A stretch of 64,000 bases of DNA from Nitrobacter vulgaris (GTDB lineage Bacteria > Pseudomonadota > Alphaproteobacteria > Rhizobiales > Xanthobacteraceae): the NCBI RefSeq assembly GCF_002028545.1, contig NZ_MWPQ01000031.1, positions 34,759 through 98,758 of the forward strand, in the 5' to 3' direction. The position numbers were made by a program, and so were the translations under genes. Below the pieces are notes generated by a model. That model saw only the letters and a list, made by a program, of their open reading frames with translations. It made no database searches and was not told the origin of the DNA. This document shows, piece after piece, positions 36,479 to 47,059 of the stretch (its first letter is position 1; every line of letters begins with the position of its first letter).

Positions 36479-37918
36479 ATGCCTCCAGCCAACATACTTA
36501 TCGCCGATGACGATGGAGCCATCCGCACGGTGCTCAATCAGGCTTTGTCGCGTGCTGGATATGATGTGCGCCTGACGGGCAATGCCGCAACGCTGTGGCG
36601 ATGGGTCAGCCAGGGCGAAGGAGATATCGTCATCACTGACGTGGTGATGCCGGACGAGAACGCTTTCGACCTGCTGCCGCGCATCAAGAAAATCAGGCCG
36701 AACTTGCCGGTCATTGTGATGAGCGCGCAGAACACTTTCATGACGGCGGTCCGCGCTTCCGAGCGCGGTGCATATGAATATCTCCCCAAACCGTTCGATC
36801 TCAAGGAGCTCATCGCAATCGTGGGCCGCGCGCTCGCTGAGCCCAAGGAGCGCGCGGCCACCGGCAGCGACGAGAACGAATGCGATTCCCTTCCGTTGAT
36901 CGGTCGATCCCCCGCCATGCAGGAAATCTACCGCGTGCTGGCGCGGCTGATGCAGACCGACCTGACCGTGATGATCTCCGGCGAGTCCGGCACCGGCAAG
37001 GAACTGGTCGCGCGCGCGCTTCACGACTACGGCAAGCGTCGCAACGGTCCCTTCGTAGCCGTGAATATGGCGGCAATTCCCCGCGACCTTATCGAGTCGG
37101 AATTGTTCGGCCACGAACGCGGCGCGTTCACAGGTGCAAACGCTCGCGCGTCAGGCCGTTTCGAGCAGGCAGAAGGAGGGACCCTCTTCCTCGATGAAAT
37201 CGGCGATATGCCGATGGAGGCGCAGACACGTCTGCTCCGCGTGCTTCAGCAGGGTGAATATTGCACCGTCGGGGGAAGGACCGCCATCAAGACGGATGTC
37301 CGCATCGTTGCGGCAACCAACAAGGATCTCCGTATCCTGATCCAGCAGGGGCTATTTCGCGAGGATCTTTTTTTCCGCCTTAACGTGGTACCGCTGCGCT
37401 TGCCGCCGCTCCGCGAACGCATCGAGGATCTGCCGGATCTTATCCGGCACTTCTTTGTCCTCGCTGAAAGGGATGGGCTGCCGCCCAAGAAACTAGACAC
37501 GCTTGCGCTCGAGCGCTTGAAGCGGCACCGCTGGCCCGGCAACGTCCGCGAGCTGGAAAACCTGGCGCGCAGGCTTGCGGCGCTCTACCCGCAAGATATC
37601 ATCACCGGCCCGGTGATCGATTGCGAACTTGCATCACCTGCGGTGGCCTCCGGAACCGGCGGACATAATATCAACGGTCTCAGTGGCGCCGTTGAAATGC
37701 ACCTGTCATCGCTTTTCGCCAGCTTCCCGAATGGACTCCCCCCGCCGGGCTTGTACCACCGTGTTCTCAGGGAGATTGAGGTTCCGCTTCTCACCGCCGC
37801 GCTGACGGCTACCCATGGCAACCAGATCCGGGCAGCCGACCTTCTAGGTTTGAACCGCAACACGCTCCGCAAAAAAATTCGCGATCTGGACATCCAAGTC
37901 TACCGGTCCGCAGGATAG
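36479..37918 (+). CDS. ntrC: Nitrogen regulator NtrC (GlnG), sigma-54 activator
   Basis: 479 residues. The receiver has Asp54 in [14 protein letters not shown]. The AAA+ domain contains Walker A GESGTGKE, the sigma-54 contact loop GAFTGA in [16 protein letters not shown], Walker [10 protein letters not shown], and the R-finger region [11 protein letters not shown]. The C-terminal Fis-type HTH reads [23 protein letters not shown] 36479 is preceded by AGGA; the open frame further upstream overlaps ntrB. All activator residues are present, so it should be fully functional. Confidence 0.97.
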   Translation: MPPANILIADDDGAIRTVLNQALSRAGYDVRLTGNAATLWRWVSQGEGDIVITDVVMPDENAFDLLPRIKKIRPNLPVIVMSAQNTFMTAVRASERGAYEYLPKPFDLKELIAIVGRALAEPKERAATGSDENECDSLPLIGRSPAMQEIYRVLARLMQTDLTVMISGESGTGKELVARALHDYGKRRNGPFVAVNMAAIPRDLIESELFGHERGAFTGANARASGRFEQAEGGTLFLDEIGDMPMEAQTRLLRVLQQGEYCTVGGRTAIKTDVRIVAATNKDLRILIQQGLFREDLFFRLNVVPLRLPPLRERIEDLPDLIRHFFVLAERDGLPPKKLDTLALERLKRHRWPGNVRELENLARRLAALYPQDIITGPVIDCELASPAVASGTGGHNINGLSGAVEMHLSSLFASFPNGLPPPGLYHRVLREIEVPLLTAALTATHGNQIRAADLLGLNRNTLRKKIRDLDIQVYRSAG

Positions 37919-38099
37919 AAGCGGGGGGCTATCCAGTCAGTTTTCCACTGCTCACGTTTGATTGACGATTCCAGTTGTTTTGCCGGTTCGCGCCCGATGT
38001 TTGCGCCGCGGAAATGTCCCAATTGTGCAACATTGTTGTACGATTGCATCAGTTCGCTGGTTTGACCGACGCCAGCCCCAACACTCAACCTTCTCGCGA

Positions 38100-40400
38100 A
38101 TGACCACAGCAGACACGCCGGTTCCATCACACGATCCGACACTCGCCGAGTCGCGCGGCTGGACCATGCGCCGGCTATTGGCGCCAGTCGCGATCGGCTT
38201 GGCGTTGCTATCGGCATTCCTGACGTTTGTGGTCTTGGTTCGTCTCACGCCGATCGAGCCGACCCACCGAGTCGTTATCACGTTTCTGCTGATAGACGCG
38301 GGCATCATCCTTCTGCTCGTTGGCATTATCGCTCGCGAAGTCTGGCGTGTCGTGCAAGCACGCCGCCGCGGTCGCGCCGCCGCGAAGCTGCATGTTCAGG
38401 TGGTCGGTCTGTTCTCGGTCATTGCCGTGCTGCCGGCGGTCGTGGTCTCGGTCGTTGCCAGCATCACGATCGATCGCGGACTCGACCGTCTGTTTTCAGG
38501 ACCGATCAAGGAGGTCATTGAGAACTCGCGGATCGTCGCACACGCCTATGCGAACGAACACGCCCAACTGATTCGGGGCGACATTCTCGGCATGGCCAAT
38601 GACATCTCTAACGCGCGGCCGTTATACGACCAGGACCGCAAGACATTTCTCCAGCTCCTGACCTCGAGCGCCAATGCCCGCAACCTTCGGGGTGCGATGC
38701 TGATTGATAAAGAAGGCCACATGCTTGTATCGGCGCAAACCGGCATCAAGCTGGCCTACAACACACCGAACCCCGACTTTCTCAAGAATGTCAACGAGGA
38801 CGATCCGCAGATCGCGTTAATTCCAGAGGCAAACTATGTCGCCGCCGTCATTCGCCTGAGCGCTTTCCAGGACACTTTTCTTTATGTCGCAAGACTGCTC
38901 GACCCCTACGTCGTCGCGCAATTGAAACAGACCGAATCAAGCCTTGCCGTATACGCCACGATCGAGGCTCGGCGCCTCGGCATCCAGGTGGCGCTCGCGC
39001 TGATGTTTGCCGTCATTGCGCTGACCATTCTGATGGCGTCGGTATTGCTTGGCCTGAACTTCGCCGACCGGTTCGTCGCGCCCGTCCGGCGTCTGATGAA
39101 CGCAGCCAACATCGTGTCCACCGGCGACCTGAACGTTCAGGTACCCGTTCTGAAATCCGAAGGAGACCTCGCGCAGCTCGGTGAAACCTTCAACAAGATG
39201 ACGGCCGAGTTGCGAACTCAGCGCGACGAACTCGTTAGCGCGAGCGGCTTGATCGACAGCCGGCGGCGTTTCATCGAGGCGGTATTGTCGTCGGCCAGCG
39301 CCGGCATCATCGGCGTCGACGGCGCCAATACCATCCGCATCCTGAACCGGTCGGCGGAGAAGCTGATCGGCCATTCCGAATCGGAAACTCTGGGGCATCC
39401 GTTGTCCGAGGTAGTACCCGAGCTGAGCGAACTCATGCAGACGGCGAGGGAAGGAACGCAACGGCTGGTGCAGGGCCAGCTCACGCTCAATCGAGACGGC
39501 AGCGAGCGTAACATCTCGGTGCGCGTCAGTGCCGAGCAAACCAGTCAATCACGTGACAGCTACATCATTACTTTGGACGATATCACGGAGCTGGTGACCG
39601 CGCAGCGCACGTCTGCCTGGGGCGACGTGGCGCGACGAATCGCTCATGAAATCAAGAACCCGTTGACGCCGATCCAACTGTCGGCCGAGCGCATTCGCCG
39701 CAAATTCGGCAAGGCGATTACCCAGGATAAGACAATCTTCGAGCAGTGCACCGATACGATCGTGCGTCAGGTCGAGGATATCAGGCGGATGGTCGATGAG
39801 TTTTCGCGTTTCGCGCGAATGCCGAAGCCTGTGATGGAAGGAGAGGATGTCGCTGATACGGTCCGCCAGACAGTTTTCCTGATGCGTGTCGGATATCCCG
39901 AGATCGATATCGAAGCCGACATCAAGCATGAACCGATGCGCGCGCAGTTTGATCGGCGGCTGATCTCGCAGGCGCTGACCAATATCATCAAGAACGCAGC
40001 CGAAGCCATCGAAGCCGTGCCGCCGGAGATACTCGGAAAAGGCCGGATCGATGTTATCGCGGCGCGGGAAGAAGACGACATCGTCATTGACGTGATCGAC
40101 AATGGTGTTGGCTTACCGAAAGTTGCGCGCGCGCGGCTGCTGGAGCCTTACGTAACGACACGCGAAAAGGGCACCGGCCTTGGTCTAGCGATTGTAGGGC
40201 GCGTCTTGCAAGACCATGGCGGCAAGCTCGAACTCAACGACGCTTCTGCGATAAAACCGGAGGCGCGGGGAGCCTGGATGCGGTTGCGGTTTGCAGTAGC
40301 AGGGCAGGCGAATGTTGGAACCATTAGCAAGGATGGAGCGACTAACGGCGATAACGTGACCGAAGAAAAAACAAAGACTGAGGTCGCTACCGGCGACTGA
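38100..40400 (+). CDS. ntrY: Membrane sensor kinase NtrY
   Basis: 766 residues. Several N-terminal helices (about 25-120, including AIGLALLSAFLTFVVLVRL) are followed by a periplasmic sensory region and a further helix near 310-335. Then come HAMP (FADRFVAPVRRLMNAANIVS), a PAS domain (about 400-500), the H-box [20 protein letters not shown] and an HATPase domain (IKNAAEAIEAV, TGLGLAIVGR). NtrY with NtrX links nitrogen, redox or low-oxygen signals to respiration and nitrogen genes. ATG 38100 chosen; upstream in-frame codons from 37962 give an unlikely Cys/Arg-rich leader. The 181-bp gap after ntrC may contain its own promoter. Confidence 0.95.
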   Translation: MTTADTPVPSHDPTLAESRGWTMRRLLAPVAIGLALLSAFLTFVVLVRLTPIEPTHRVVITFLLIDAGIILLLVGIIAREVWRVVQARRRGRAAAKLHVQVVGLFSVIAVLPAVVVSVVASITIDRGLDRLFSGPIKEVIENSRIVAHAYANEHAQLIRGDILGMANDISNARPLYDQDRKTFLQLLTSSANARNLRGAMLIDKEGHMLVSAQTGIKLAYNTPNPDFLKNVNEDDPQIALIPEANYVAAVIRLSAFQDTFLYVARLLDPYVVAQLKQTESSLAVYATIEARRLGIQVALALMFAVIALTILMASVLLGLNFADRFVAPVRRLMNAANIVSTGDLNVQVPVLKSEGDLAQLGETFNKMTAELRTQRDELVSASGLIDSRRRFIEAVLSSASAGIIGVDGANTIRILNRSAEKLIGHSESETLGHPLSEVVPELSELMQTAREGTQRLVQGQLTLNRDGSERNISVRVSAEQTSQSRDSYIITLDDITELVTAQRTSAWGDVARRIAHEIKNPLTPIQLSAERIRRKFGKAITQDKTIFEQCTDTIVRQVEDIRRMVDEFSRFARMPKPVMEGEDVADTVRQTVFLMRVGYPEIDIEADIKHEPMRAQFDRRLISQALTNIIKNAAEAIEAVPPEILGKGRIDVIAAREEDDIVIDVIDNGVGLPKVARARLLEPYVTTREKGTGLGLAIVGRVLQDHGGKLELNDASAIKPEARGAWMRLRFAVAGQANVGTISKDGATNGDNVTEEKTKTEVATGD

Positions 40401-40417
40401 CGAGGCGGATCCAATTT

Positions 40418-41788
40418 ATGGCACACGACATTCTCATTGTTGACGACGAGGCGGACATTCGCGACCTCGTTGCAGGTATCCTGGAAGACGAGGGTTTCAC
40501 GACCCGAACAGCGCGTAACAGCGATGAAGCACTTGCGGAGGTTTCAAACCGCCGTCCGCACATGGTGTTTCTCGATATCTGGTTGCAAGGCAGTAAGCTT
40601 GACGGGCTGCAACTGCTCGAAATGATCAAGCAGGACAGTCCCGATATGCCGGTGGTCATGATCTCCGGTCATGGCAACATCGAAACGGCAGTCGCGGCCA
40701 TCAAACGCGGCGCCTATGACTTCATTGAAAAGCCTTTCAAATCCGATCGTCTGATTCTAGTGGCGACGCGTGCCCTCGAAACGTCACGTCTAAAGCGCGA
40801 GGTGCGTGAACTGAAGCAGCTTGCGCCAGCGGCAAGCTCGCTGGTCGGACGTTCGCCATGCGTGAATCAACTTCGGCAAACCATCGAGCGCGCGGCGAAA
40901 GCCAACAGCCGCATCATGATCGTCGGCCCGTCCGGATCCGGTAAGGAACTGGCAGCGCGAACGCTTCACAATCAGTCGAGCCGTGCTGAAGGACCGTTTG
41001 TCGTCATTAACGCTGCGGCGATTACACCGGAGCGCATGGAGTCCGAACTGTTCGGCGTCGAGCAGACCGACGGCCAACAGCCCCGCAAGGCCGGCGCGCT
41101 GGAAGAAGCGCATGGCGGAACGCTGTTCATCGACGAGATCGGCGATATGCCGCGCGAGACTCAGAACAAGATCATGCGGGTTCTGGTCGATCAGACATTT
41201 CAACGCTTTGGTGGCACGACCAAGATCAAGGTGGATGTGCGCATCATCTCGTCGACAGCGCGCAATCTGGAGGAGGAGATTGCCGCAGGCCGGTTCCGTG
41301 AAGATCTCTACCATCGGTTATCAGTGGTGCCGATCCGCGTTCCGGCACTGTCCGAACGCCGCGAGGACATTCCCGAGCTGATTGAATTTTTCATGGATCA
41401 TATCTCTGCCGCAAGCGGGCTACCGAAGCGAAAGATCGGCGATGACGCGATGGCGGTGCTGCAATCTCATGTCTGGCCCGGCAATGTTCGGCAGCTCCGA
41501 AACAACGTCGAGCGCGTGATGATCCTGGCCGGCGGAGGTCCCGAGGTTATCATCACCGCGGATATGTTGCCGCAGGATGTGGGCTCCATGGTTCCGGCAA
41601 TGCCGTCAGGCGTCAATGGTGAGCACATCATGGGCTTGCCGCTGCGCGAGGCTCGCGAGGTTTTCGAGCGCGACTATCTGATCGCTCAGATCAGCCGTTT
41701 CTCCAATAATATTTCTCGGACCGCGGAGTTTGTCGGCATGGAGCGCTCGGCGTTGCATCGCAAACTCAAGGCGCTCGGCGTCAACTAG
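40418..41788 (+). CDS. ntrX: Response regulator NtrX lacking the GAFTGA loop
   Basis: 456 residues. The receiver has Asp53 in MVFLDIWLQGSKLDG. The AAA+ domain retains Walker A GPSGSGKE and Walker B TLFIDEIGD, but where NtrC has GAFTGA it reads GVEQTDGQQPRKAGALEEA. The sigma-54 contact is missing, as known for other alphaproteobacterial NtrX proteins. The C-terminal HTH is ISRTAEFVGMERSALHRKLK. It probably acts on sigma-70 promoters as activator or repressor. It lies 17 nt after ntrY. Confidence 0.96.
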   Translation: MAHDILIVDDEADIRDLVAGILEDEGFTTRTARNSDEALAEVSNRRPHMVFLDIWLQGSKLDGLQLLEMIKQDSPDMPVVMISGHGNIETAVAAIKRGAYDFIEKPFKSDRLILVATRALETSRLKREVRELKQLAPAASSLVGRSPCVNQLRQTIERAAKANSRIMIVGPSGSGKELAARTLHNQSSRAEGPFVVINAAAITPERMESELFGVEQTDGQQPRKAGALEEAHGGTLFIDEIGDMPRETQNKIMRVLVDQTFQRFGGTTKIKVDVRIISSTARNLEEEIAAGRFREDLYHRLSVVPIRVPALSERREDIPELIEFFMDHISAASGLPKRKIGDDAMAVLQSHVWPGNVRQLRNNVERVMILAGGGPEVIITADMLPQDVGSMVPAMPSGVNGEHIMGLPLREAREVFERDYLIAQISRFSNNISRTAEFVGMERSALHRKLKALGVN

Positions 41789-41810
41789 AACCCTGAAGCG
41801 AACTCGCCGC

Positions 41811-42668
41811 ATGTCGCGAACTGCTTATGTCAACGGCCGATATTGCGATCTGCGCGATGCTTGCGTCAATGTCGAGGATCGCGGCTATCAGTTTGCCGAC
41901 GGCGTTTATGAGGTCTGCGAAGTGCGCGGCGCGAGGCTGGTTGATTTTCCCCGGCACATGGTCCGCTTGCAGCGGTCGCTGCGCGAGTTGCAGATCGACG
42001 AACCGATGCCGATCACGGCGCTCGCGATCATTATGCGAGAGGTGGTGCGGCGGAATCGCGTGACGTACGGGATAGTGTATCTGCAGGTGACTCGTGGTGT
42101 CGCTCGGCGTGATCATGCATTTCCGCCAAGCTCTGTGAAACCGAGCGTCGTCGTCACAGCCCGTGCGCTCGATTACGAAAAAAAGCAGCAAACCGCCGCT
42201 ACCGGCATCAAGGTGATCACGCTGGCGGAAAATCGTTGGCCGCGGGTGGATATCAAGTCGGTGTCGCTGCTGCCTAATGTGCTGGCGAAGCAGGAAGCGC
42301 GCGAGAAGGGGGCTTATGAGGCGTGGTATGTCGACAGCGATGGATTCGTTACCGAAGGTGCGTCGAGCAACGCCTGGATCGTGACGAAGGACGGGCGCGC
42401 TGTCACCCGGTCAGTGGACCGTGGCATTCTCGCAGGCATCACGCGGGCCGTGCTCGTGGAAGTCATGGGGGCTCTTCAGATCAGGCTGGAAGAACGCCCG
42501 TTCACACCTGCGGAAGCGCGCGAGGCGGCGGAGGCCTTTGTAACTTCGGCCTCTCAGATCGTCATGCCTGTCGTCGCGATCGACGGTCGGGTGGTGGGAA
42601 ATGGTCAGCCGGGCGGTATCACAAGGCAGCTTCGGGAAGAATTCCACCGCTTTTCAGCATTTTCCTGA
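41811..42668 (+). CDS. dat: D-amino-acid aminotransferase (class IV PLP)
   Basis: 285 residues of the branched-chain/D-amino-acid aminotransferase fold: AYVNGRYCDLRDACVNVEDR, GYQFADGVYEVCEVR, YLQVTRGVARRDHAFP (substrate loop), the PLP lysine in DIKSVSLLPNVLAKQEA, and EGASSNAWIVTKDG. The RxH-type loop and length indicate D-alanine/D-glutamate transaminase rather than IlvE. A Dat gene between ntrX and hfq is common in this group. It starts 22 nt after ntrX. Confidence 0.9.
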   Translation: MSRTAYVNGRYCDLRDACVNVEDRGYQFADGVYEVCEVRGARLVDFPRHMVRLQRSLRELQIDEPMPITALAIIMREVVRRNRVTYGIVYLQVTRGVARRDHAFPPSSVKPSVVVTARALDYEKKQQTAATGIKVITLAENRWPRVDIKSVSLLPNVLAKQEAREKGAYEAWYVDSDGFVTEGASSNAWIVTKDGRAVTRSVDRGILAGITRAVLVEVMGALQIRLEERPFTPAEAREAAEAFVTSASQIVMPVVAIDGRVVGNGQPGGITRQLREEFHRFSAFS

Positions 42669-42848
42669 TGGTTTTTGTAAATCCGGGCGAACCTATGGCC
42701 CGAACTGGCTTGCGTAACATCATGCTCTGCCCTCTAATCCAGGATGCCGGATCCATGAGGAGGAACTCAGAGGGAGCCGGCGGCCATGGGACGCTCCGGG
42801 AGGGTTGTTTCCGGCTCAAAAAACAAAGCTAAACTGCGGATAACAAAA

Positions 42849-43097
42849 ATGGCGATAGAGCGCGCACAAAACCTACAGGACACTTTCCTCAACCACGTTC
42901 GCAAGACGAAAACGCCCCTGACGATCTTTCTGGTGAACGGAGTCAAACTACAGGGAATTGTTACTTGGTTCGATAATTTCTGTCTGCTCCTTAGACGCGA
43001 TGGCCATTCGCAACTGGTCTATAAACACGCGATTTCGACCATCATGCCGGGTGCTCCGATTCAGTTGTTTGAGGGTGGCGAGGACGCTCCGCTTTGA
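42849..43097 (+). CDS. hfq: RNA chaperone Hfq
   Basis: 82 residues, nearly invariant alphaproteobacterial Hfq: [20 protein letters not shown], then [20 protein letters not shown] (Sm1) and the proximal-face motif YKHAIS (Sm2). It forms a hexameric ring matching small RNAs to mRNAs, and is classically needed for nif regulation. The frame is open 63 nt upstream, but [10 protein letters not shown] is the conserved start. Confidence 0.98.
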   Translation: MAIERAQNLQDTFLNHVRKTKTPLTIFLVNGVKLQGIVTWFDNFCLLLRRDGHSQLVYKHAISTIMPGAPIQLFEGGEDAPL

Positions 43098-43120
43098 GCA
43101 TGCATTTGAAAGTTTCCTGA

Positions 43121-44500
43121 TTGGAAACCCGACAATTAGAGGGGAGCATCGACCCGTCGGGGTCGATGCAGAACAAGCCGACCGGACGAGCGATCGTCAT
43201 CGGTCCCTATGTGCGGGCGCGGGGCGGCGATGCCGAGACGCCCCGGACAGGACGCACCCTGCGCAATACCGACGCGCGGCTGGATGAAGCCGCCGGCCTC
43301 GCGAGGGCGATCGACCTCCATGTGGTTCAAGCGATAGTCGCTCCGGTCAGCCAGATCAGGCCTGCCACATATCTCGGCAAGGGCAAGGTCGAAGAGTTGA
43401 AGGGCTTGATCGTCGCCGATGAAGCGAGTCTCGTGGTGATGGATTGTGCGTTGTCACCCATTCAACAGCGCAATCTGGAAAAAGCCTGGGGCACAAAGGT
43501 TTTGGATCGGACGGGCTTGATTCTCGAAATCTTCGGGCGCCGCGCCAAGACAAAAGAGGGTGCGCTTCAGGTTGAGCTCGCCCATCTCAACTATCAGCGT
43601 AGCCGTCTGGTGCGCTCCTGGACCCATCTTGAACGGCAGCGTGGTGGCTTCGGCTTCATGGGCGGACCCGGCGAAACACAGATCGAGGCCGACCGTCGTC
43701 TGATCGGCGATCGCATCACGCGACTGGAAAGCGAACTCAAAAAGGTACAGGCGACGCGACGGCTGCATCGCGCCGGGCGGCAACGCGTGCCATATCGCGT
43801 GGTCGCGCTCGTCGGGTATACAAATGCCGGCAAATCGACGCTGTTCAATCGATTGACGCGCGCCGATGTTCAGGCAGCGGACATGCTGTTCGCGACGCTC
43901 GATCCCACGCTGCGCTCGCTTGTGTTACCTCACGGTGCAAAGGCAATGCTATCGGACACCGTTGGATTCATTTCCAATTTGCCAACTCAGCTCGTCGCTG
44001 CGTTTCGCGCGACGCTGGAGGAGGTGATAGAGGCCGACATTCTCCTTCATGTTCGTGACATTTCGCACGAGGATACCGAGGCGCAGCAGCACGACGTCGA
44101 AACGGTGCTGCATCAACTTGGCATCGATCCCGGAGGGACGACGCGCGTTCTCGAGGTCTGGAACAAGATCGATCGCTTCGATGCGGATCAGCGCAAAGAT
44201 CTGGAAAATATAGCTGCACGGCGCTCGACGGATGTGCCATGTTTTCTCGTCTCTGCCGAAACTGGCGAGGGGGTCGAGCCGCTGCTCGCGGCGATCGAGG
44301 ATCAACTTGCGGCAACCCGAACCACGCTGGACCTTTCGGTCGATGCCTCGAATGGCGCGGCGATCAGTTGGCTGCATCGAAACTCCGAAGTGCTCGCCAA
44401 GGAACTGCGCGACGGCCATTACGATATGACCGTCAGGGTCGATGAGACAAAACGAGACATACTCGTCAACAAATATGGCGCGGTACCACGCCCGCTTTAG
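43121..44500 (+). CDS. hflX: Ribosome-associated GTPase HflX
   Basis: 459 residues. N-terminal HflX domain (PATYLGKGKVEELKGLI, TGLILEIFGRRAKTKEGALQ), the linker RGGFGFMGGPGETQIEADRR, then the G domain: G1 GYTNAGKSTLFN, G3 DTVGFI, G4 NKID, G5 SAETGEG. It splits stalled or heat-damaged ribosomes. The start at 43121 is TTG and falls in a GTTTCC/GGAAAC hairpin; ATG 43166 is an alternative. I keep TTG because METRQLEG resembles family N-termini. It follows hfq by 23 nt as in E. coli. Confidence 0.95.
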   Translation: METRQLEGSIDPSGSMQNKPTGRAIVIGPYVRARGGDAETPRTGRTLRNTDARLDEAAGLARAIDLHVVQAIVAPVSQIRPATYLGKGKVEELKGLIVADEASLVVMDCALSPIQQRNLEKAWGTKVLDRTGLILEIFGRRAKTKEGALQVELAHLNYQRSRLVRSWTHLERQRGGFGFMGGPGETQIEADRRLIGDRITRLESELKKVQATRRLHRAGRQRVPYRVVALVGYTNAGKSTLFNRLTRADVQAADMLFATLDPTLRSLVLPHGAKAMLSDTVGFISNLPTQLVAAFRATLEEVIEADILLHVRDISHEDTEAQQHDVETVLHQLGIDPGGTTRVLEVWNKIDRFDADQRKDLENIAARRSTDVPCFLVSAETGEGVEPLLAAIEDQLAATRTTLDLSVDASNGAAISWLHRNSEVLAKELRDGHYDMTVRVDETKRDILVNKYGAVPRPL

Positions 44501-44547
44501 AGCATAGCCCCGAAAAGTGGAAACCGCTCAGTTGAAAGAGAATAAAG

Positions 44548-44583
44548 CAGAGTTTGATTCAACGCAGTTGAATCGCGACTCTG
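44548..44583. repeat. Palindromic intergenic repeat, copy 2
   Basis: Outer arms CAGAGT/ACTCTG and a perfect inner palindrome GATTCAAC-GCA-GTTGAATC. A 27-nt stretch matches the copy at 10352-10379 with one difference. It lies just after hflX, next to a CCCGAAAAGTGGAAACCG segment typical of dispersed repeats in this family. Confidence 0.7.
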
Positions 44584-44701
44584 TGAGCTGCGTCACCGGA
44601 TTCCTTTTCGCAAAGCAGGGTCGCGCAGGATCGGTCTTGACCAGCAAAGCTGCGGACTATTCCATGCTCCACCAATTTCACGAAAGCCGCAGGAGATCTC
44701 C

Positions 44702-46138
44702 TTGAGCTATCAGAACACATCGCTGCTGATCGACGGGAGGTGGCGCTCCAGCGTCTCCGGCAAGACTATCGCCGTTTTCAACCCCGCTACCGAAGAGCAG
44801 ATCGGAACGGTCGCTCATGCCAACCGTGCCGACCTCGACGAGGCGCTCGCCGCTGCCGACAAAGGATTTAAGATCTGGCGAGCGGTCGCGCCGTTCGAGC
44901 GCGCCAAGATCATGCGTAAGGCGGCAGCCTTGATGCGGGAGCGGGTCGACAGCATCGCAACACTGATGACCATGGAGCACGGCAAAATTCTTGCTGAAGC
45001 CAGAATCGAGACGCTGGTTGCGGCGGACGTCATCGAATGGTTTGCAGAAGAGTCTCGACGGACGTATGGCCGCGTCATTCCGGCGCGCGGGCCGGGTATC
45101 TATCAGATTGCGATCAAGGAACCGGTTGGTCCGGTGGCGGCTTTCACACCATGGAATTTTCCGATCTATCAGGTCTGCCGCAAGTTGTCGGCTGCGCTTT
45201 CCGCCGGCTGCTCGATCATCGTCAAGGCGCCTGAAGAAGCGCCGGCGTCTCCCGCCGAGCTGCTCCGCGCGTTCGTCGATGCGGGAGTGCCCGATGGCGT
45301 GATCAATCTCGTATTCGGCGTGCCTGCCGAAATCTCCGAGTATCTGATCCCGCATCCGATCATCAGGAAAATATCTTTCACAGGCTCGACAGCGGTAGGC
45401 AAGCAACTCGCAGCGCTCGCCGGACTGCATATGAAGCGCGCGACCATGGAACTTGGCGGTCACGCGCCGGCCATCGTGTTCGACGATGCCGACATTGCAA
45501 GCGTGGTCAAGATCATCTCGGGCGCCAAATTCCGCAACGCCGGCCAGGTCTGCACTGCGCCGACGCGCCTTCTTGTGCAGGACAAGGTGTATAAGGATTT
45601 TGTCGGCAGGTTCACGGAAGCTGCCAAGGCGATCAAGGTTGGCAACGGGCTTGACCCTGAATCAAACATGGGACCGCTCGCCAATTCGCGCCGCGTTTCT
45701 GCAGTGGAAGGCCTTGTTCAAGATGCGGTCGGGAAGGGCGGCAAGCTTGCGGCAGGCGGTCATCGTGTCGGCAACAAGGGCTATTTTTTCGAACCGACCG
45801 TAATCACTGATGTGCCGAAGGACGCCCGCGCCATGAACGAGGAGCCGTTCGGTCCGCTGGCGCTGATTTCGCCGTTCTCGAGTTTCGACGAGGCCGCTGA
45901 GGAAGCGAATCGGCTGCCATATGGCCTCGCGTCCTATGCGTTCACCAGTTCGACCAGGACAGCAACTGCCATTGGTGCTGCAATTGAGAGCGGCATGGTC
46001 GGAATCAACAATGTCGCTCTGGCTCTGCCGGAAAATCCCTTCGGAGGCGTCAAGGATTCCGGCTACGGCTCGGAAGGTGGAACGGAGGCGATGGACTCCT
46101 ATCTTATCACCAAGTTCATTAGTCAGACCGGTGTGTAA
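44702..46138 (+). CDS. NAD(P)-dependent aldehyde dehydrogenase, succinate-semialdehyde type
   Basis: 478 residues of the GabD-like ALDH class. The cofactor-site motif is [20 protein letters not shown], the glycine motif [14 protein letters not shown], the general base Glu in TMELGGHAP and the catalytic Cys in [11 protein letters not shown]. The C-terminus is [20 protein letters not shown]. The start is TTG 44702, clearly supported by AGGAG with 6-nt spacing. Proposed role: oxidation of succinate semialdehyde or a similar omega-aldehyde. No gabT neighbour, so the in vivo substrate is open. Confidence 0.88.
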   Translation: MSYQNTSLLIDGRWRSSVSGKTIAVFNPATEEQIGTVAHANRADLDEALAAADKGFKIWRAVAPFERAKIMRKAAALMRERVDSIATLMTMEHGKILAEARIETLVAADVIEWFAEESRRTYGRVIPARGPGIYQIAIKEPVGPVAAFTPWNFPIYQVCRKLSAALSAGCSIIVKAPEEAPASPAELLRAFVDAGVPDGVINLVFGVPAEISEYLIPHPIIRKISFTGSTAVGKQLAALAGLHMKRATMELGGHAPAIVFDDADIASVVKIISGAKFRNAGQVCTAPTRLLVQDKVYKDFVGRFTEAAKAIKVGNGLDPESNMGPLANSRRVSAVEGLVQDAVGKGGKLAAGGHRVGNKGYFFEPTVITDVPKDARAMNEEPFGPLALISPFSSFDEAAEEANRLPYGLASYAFTSSTRTATAIGAAIESGMVGINNVALALPENPFGGVKDSGYGSEGGTEAMDSYLITKFISQTGV

Positions 46139-46210
46139 GGGCAGTCCCGCGACCGATGCCTTCTGCTGTGGCGTGGGGCGGTGCGGGCAAAAACGCAAGC
46201 GGCGAAGGTC

Positions 46211-47059
46211 TCAGGACGATATAGGAATCCGGAAAGATCCCTCTTTCTCACGCTCTTTCGCTTCGTTCCAAAGCGCGTCCATTTCCTTGAGCGTCGCTTC
46301 CTCAAGAGAACGATTTCTCGCAACGAGCGCCTGTTCGATGTAAGCGAACCTCCGCTCGAATTTCGCATTGGCTCCACGCAGCGCCATTTCAGGGTCGGCA
46401 TCGACATGACGTGCGAGGTTGACCAGCGCGAACATGAGATCGCCGGTCTCAGACGCGATATCGGACTTGTCGCCATGATCCAACGCCGCTTCGATCTCGT
46501 CCGCTTCCTCGCGGATCTTGTCGAGCACGGCACGGGGATCGTTCCAGTCGAACCCAACGGTCGAGGCCTTTTGCTGCAGGGCTATTGCGCGCGCCAACGC
46601 AGGCTGTCCGGCCTTGATGCCCGTGAGCAGGCTTGAGGCCGGCGCTTCCTTCATCGGCTTACGTGCAGCACGTTCGGCTTTTTCCTCCGCCTTGATGCGT
46701 TCCCAGGTTCCTTTCACGTCCGATGACGCAATGTATCCTGAGCCGTCGGGAAATACATGCGGGTGTCGTCGGATCATTTTGCGCGTAATCGCTTCGACCA
46801 CATCCCCGAATGAAAAGGCGTCCTGCTCTTCGGCCATGCGCGCATGAAAGACAACTTGCAACAGCAGGTCACCAAGCTCGTCGCAGAGATCGATCAGATC
46901 GTTGCGCGCGATCGCGTCCGCGACCTCGTAGGATTCTTCGACCGTGTAGGGCGCAATGCTCGCAAACGTCTGCTCAAGATCCCACGGGCAGCCGGTGCCG
47001 GGCGTTCTCAATTGCTCCATGATTTCGATCAGGCGTGAGATATCGCGGGAAGGGGTCAT
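46211..47059 (-). CDS. mazG: Nucleoside triphosphate pyrophosphohydrolase MazG
   Basis: 282 residues with two MazG all-alpha domains. The N-terminal one has [32 protein letters not shown] and [18 protein letters not shown] (metal-binding EExxE/ExxD), and the C-terminal one [18 protein letters not shown] with [17 protein letters not shown]. It hydrolyses NTPs to NMP and PPi as house-cleaning. ATG 47059 gives [18 protein letters not shown]; the longer frame to 47146 lacks conserved sequence. It converges with the aldehyde dehydrogenase and is divergent from queC. Confidence 0.94.
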   Translation of the reverse strand: MTPSRDISRLIEIMEQLRTPGTGCPWDLEQTFASIAPYTVEESYEVADAIARNDLIDLCDELGDLLLQVVFHARMAEEQDAFSFGDVVEAITRKMIRRHPHVFPDGSGYIASSDVKGTWERIKAEEKAERAARKPMKEAPASSLLTGIKAGQPALARAIALQQKASTVGFDWNDPRAVLDKIREEADEIEAALDHGDKSDIASETGDLMFALVNLARHVDADPEMALRGANAKFERRFAYIEQALVARNRSLEEATLKEMDALWNEAKEREKEGSFRIPISS

